DNA from: Henriciella sp.
Lineage (GTDB): Bacteria > Pseudomonadota > Alphaproteobacteria > Caulobacterales > Hyphomonadaceae
DNA: 64,000 nt
Direction of reading: 5' to 3'
Assembly (NCBI GenBank): GCA_013213785.1
Contig: JABSPZ010000010.1
Coordinates: 62,001 to 126,000, forward strand
Below the pieces are notes generated by a model, which worked only from the letters and a program-made list of their open reading frames with translations, was not told the origin of the DNA and made no database searches. This document shows positions 63,388 through 64,000 of the stretch, piece by piece. The position numbers and the translations under genes were made by a program. Numbering within the stretch: the stretch's first letter is position 1; every line of letters begins with the position of its first letter.

Positions 63388-64000
63388 TCAGCGCTTCAAC
63401 CCATACTTATCCAGGCGCCATCTTAGCGTTTCGATCCGGTCTTGGCCAAAGAAGGGCTCACCGCGCAGCACCATGGTCGGCACGCCCCAATGCCCCGCTT
63501 CCTCCAGCATCTCGTGATTCTTATCGATCTCTGCGAGGTGATCGCCATCCTGTATGGCCTGCTCCATCTCGGCCAAATCTAAGCCCGCCGCAGCGGCGAC
63601 TTTGCTCAAATGATCGCCTTGGTCCCAGCCTTCAGTGCCACCATAAACCAAGTGGGACACTTCTTTTGCGAACGGTATCCCTTTACCGCGACGCTGCGCT
63701 TCGACGCCGAGCTTGGCCATGCGATAGATGAGTGGCTGGTCTTCTGCGACTTCGAGGGTTTGGAAGTCTTGCGTGACGGGGTCTGGCTTTGGCGGGAAGT
63801 GCATTGGCATACCCAGGAACTCTGCCCGTCGAATAGAGTCCATGACGATGTACATGGCGGGCTTTCTGTTCGAGGAATCGAACAAAGAAGATTTCGCTCT
63901 GATCGCGATCGGAAGAACAACACGCAGGCTGAGCTCTACCTCATAATCTGCTTCAAGTTTTAAAAGGTCGGGGGTCGCAAGATAAGAATATGGACTGCGA
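63388..64000 (-). CDS. DsbA-family/2-hydroxychromene-2-carboxylate isomerase-like protein (5' end beyond window)
   Basis: The minus-strand frame is open to the right edge, so the true start lies outside. The most upstream visible residues read PYSYLATPDLLKLEADYEVE, which fits the thioredoxin-like first helix of the HCCA isomerase group (SPYSYLA in place of the CxxC of DsbA), followed by LRVVLPIAIR, GMPMHFPPKPDP, and the C-terminal GHWGVPTMVLRGEPFFGQDR that is typical of the family. These enzymes use glutathione in aromatic degradation; the substrate here is unknown. Confidence 0.85.
   Translation of the reverse strand, partial: RSPYSYLATPDLLKLEADYEVELSLRVVLPIAIRAKSSLFDSSNRKPAMYIVMDSIRRAEFLGMPMHFPPKPDPVTQDFQTLEVAEDQPLIYRMAKLGVEAQRRGKGIPFAKEVSHLVYGGTEGWDQGDHLSKVAAAAGLDLAEMEQAIQDGDHLAEIDKNHEMLEEAGHWGVPTMVLRGEPFFGQDRIETLRWRLDKYGLKR

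Noticed and set aside
1-64000. Genome-wide reassignment of TAG to an amino acid
   Set aside because: Many core genes here end in TAG at normal length (murB, murC, murE, trkH, nadD, metA, ruvB), so TAG is an ordinary stop.

Overview
The window looks like chromosomal DNA of a Caulobacterales-type alphaproteobacterium, most plausibly a marine Hyphomonadaceae-like organism. The evidence is the combination of GcrA, GapR (DUF2312), MmcB, a MucR/Ros protein, UrcA, a TorF-type porin, a TonB-dependent receptor with no STN domain, GANTC and CtrA-like motifs in cell-cycle promoters, and a SAM-II riboswitch in front of metA. The sequence is moderately GC-rich. I found no tRNA, rRNA, insertion sequence, prophage or CRISPR array.

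Bases 1-20300 hold the division and cell wall (dcw) cluster on the minus strand, read right to left: mraZ, rsmH, ftsL, ftsI, murE, a 419-nt gap, mraY, murD, ftsW, murG, a small membrane protein, murC, a small exported protein, murB, ftsQ, ftsA and ftsZ (cut by the window edge). murF and ddl are missing from their usual places. Three plus-strand genes are set into the cluster: DUF3291, GPP34 and a TonB-dependent receptor. Each ends in a 4-nt stop-on-stop overlap with the minus-strand gene it meets. The mraZ leader carries four TGGNN repeats on an exact 10-nt period (an MraZ operator), three GATTC sites and a CtrA-like site.

Bases 20300-25200 carry trkH, then proA, nadD, a single-domain asparaginase, rsfS and rlmH. 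Bases 25200-38100 are mixed housekeeping: an SDR, unknown small proteins, gapR, a lipoprotein msrB, mmcB, a hydrolase-like gene with an in-frame amber codon, a BAX-inhibitor-like protein, an aldo/keto reductase, thpR, egtB-egtD (ergothioneine), a TorF porin, a candidate structured RNA and gcrA. Bases 38300-46600 carry an ABC-2 permease, an ABC-F ATPase, a proline-rich lipoprotein esterase, cysD-cysNC (sulfate activation) and a reductase.

Bases 46600-58800 look catabolic: an S33 peptidase-like membrane protein, three crotonases, an acyl-CoA dehydrogenase, a cytochrome P450 and a divergent Baeyer-Villiger-type monooxygenase, with SAM-II/metA in the middle. Two of the three crotonases are broken (one frameshift, one amber codon), and a ribbon-helix-helix/membrane protein is also split by an amber codon. 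Bases 58800-64000 hold a MucR homologue that has lost its zinc histidines, a LysR regulator, ruvC-ruvA-ruvB and a 2-hydroxychromene-2-carboxylate isomerase-like gene cut by the right edge.

The points most worth a second look are the three genes interrupted by single in-frame TAG codons, the rod-like RNA candidate between torF and gcrA, the broken-up dcw cluster without murF and ddl, and the membrane-anchored RHH protein. All family calls come from reading the translations by eye; no database search was run.
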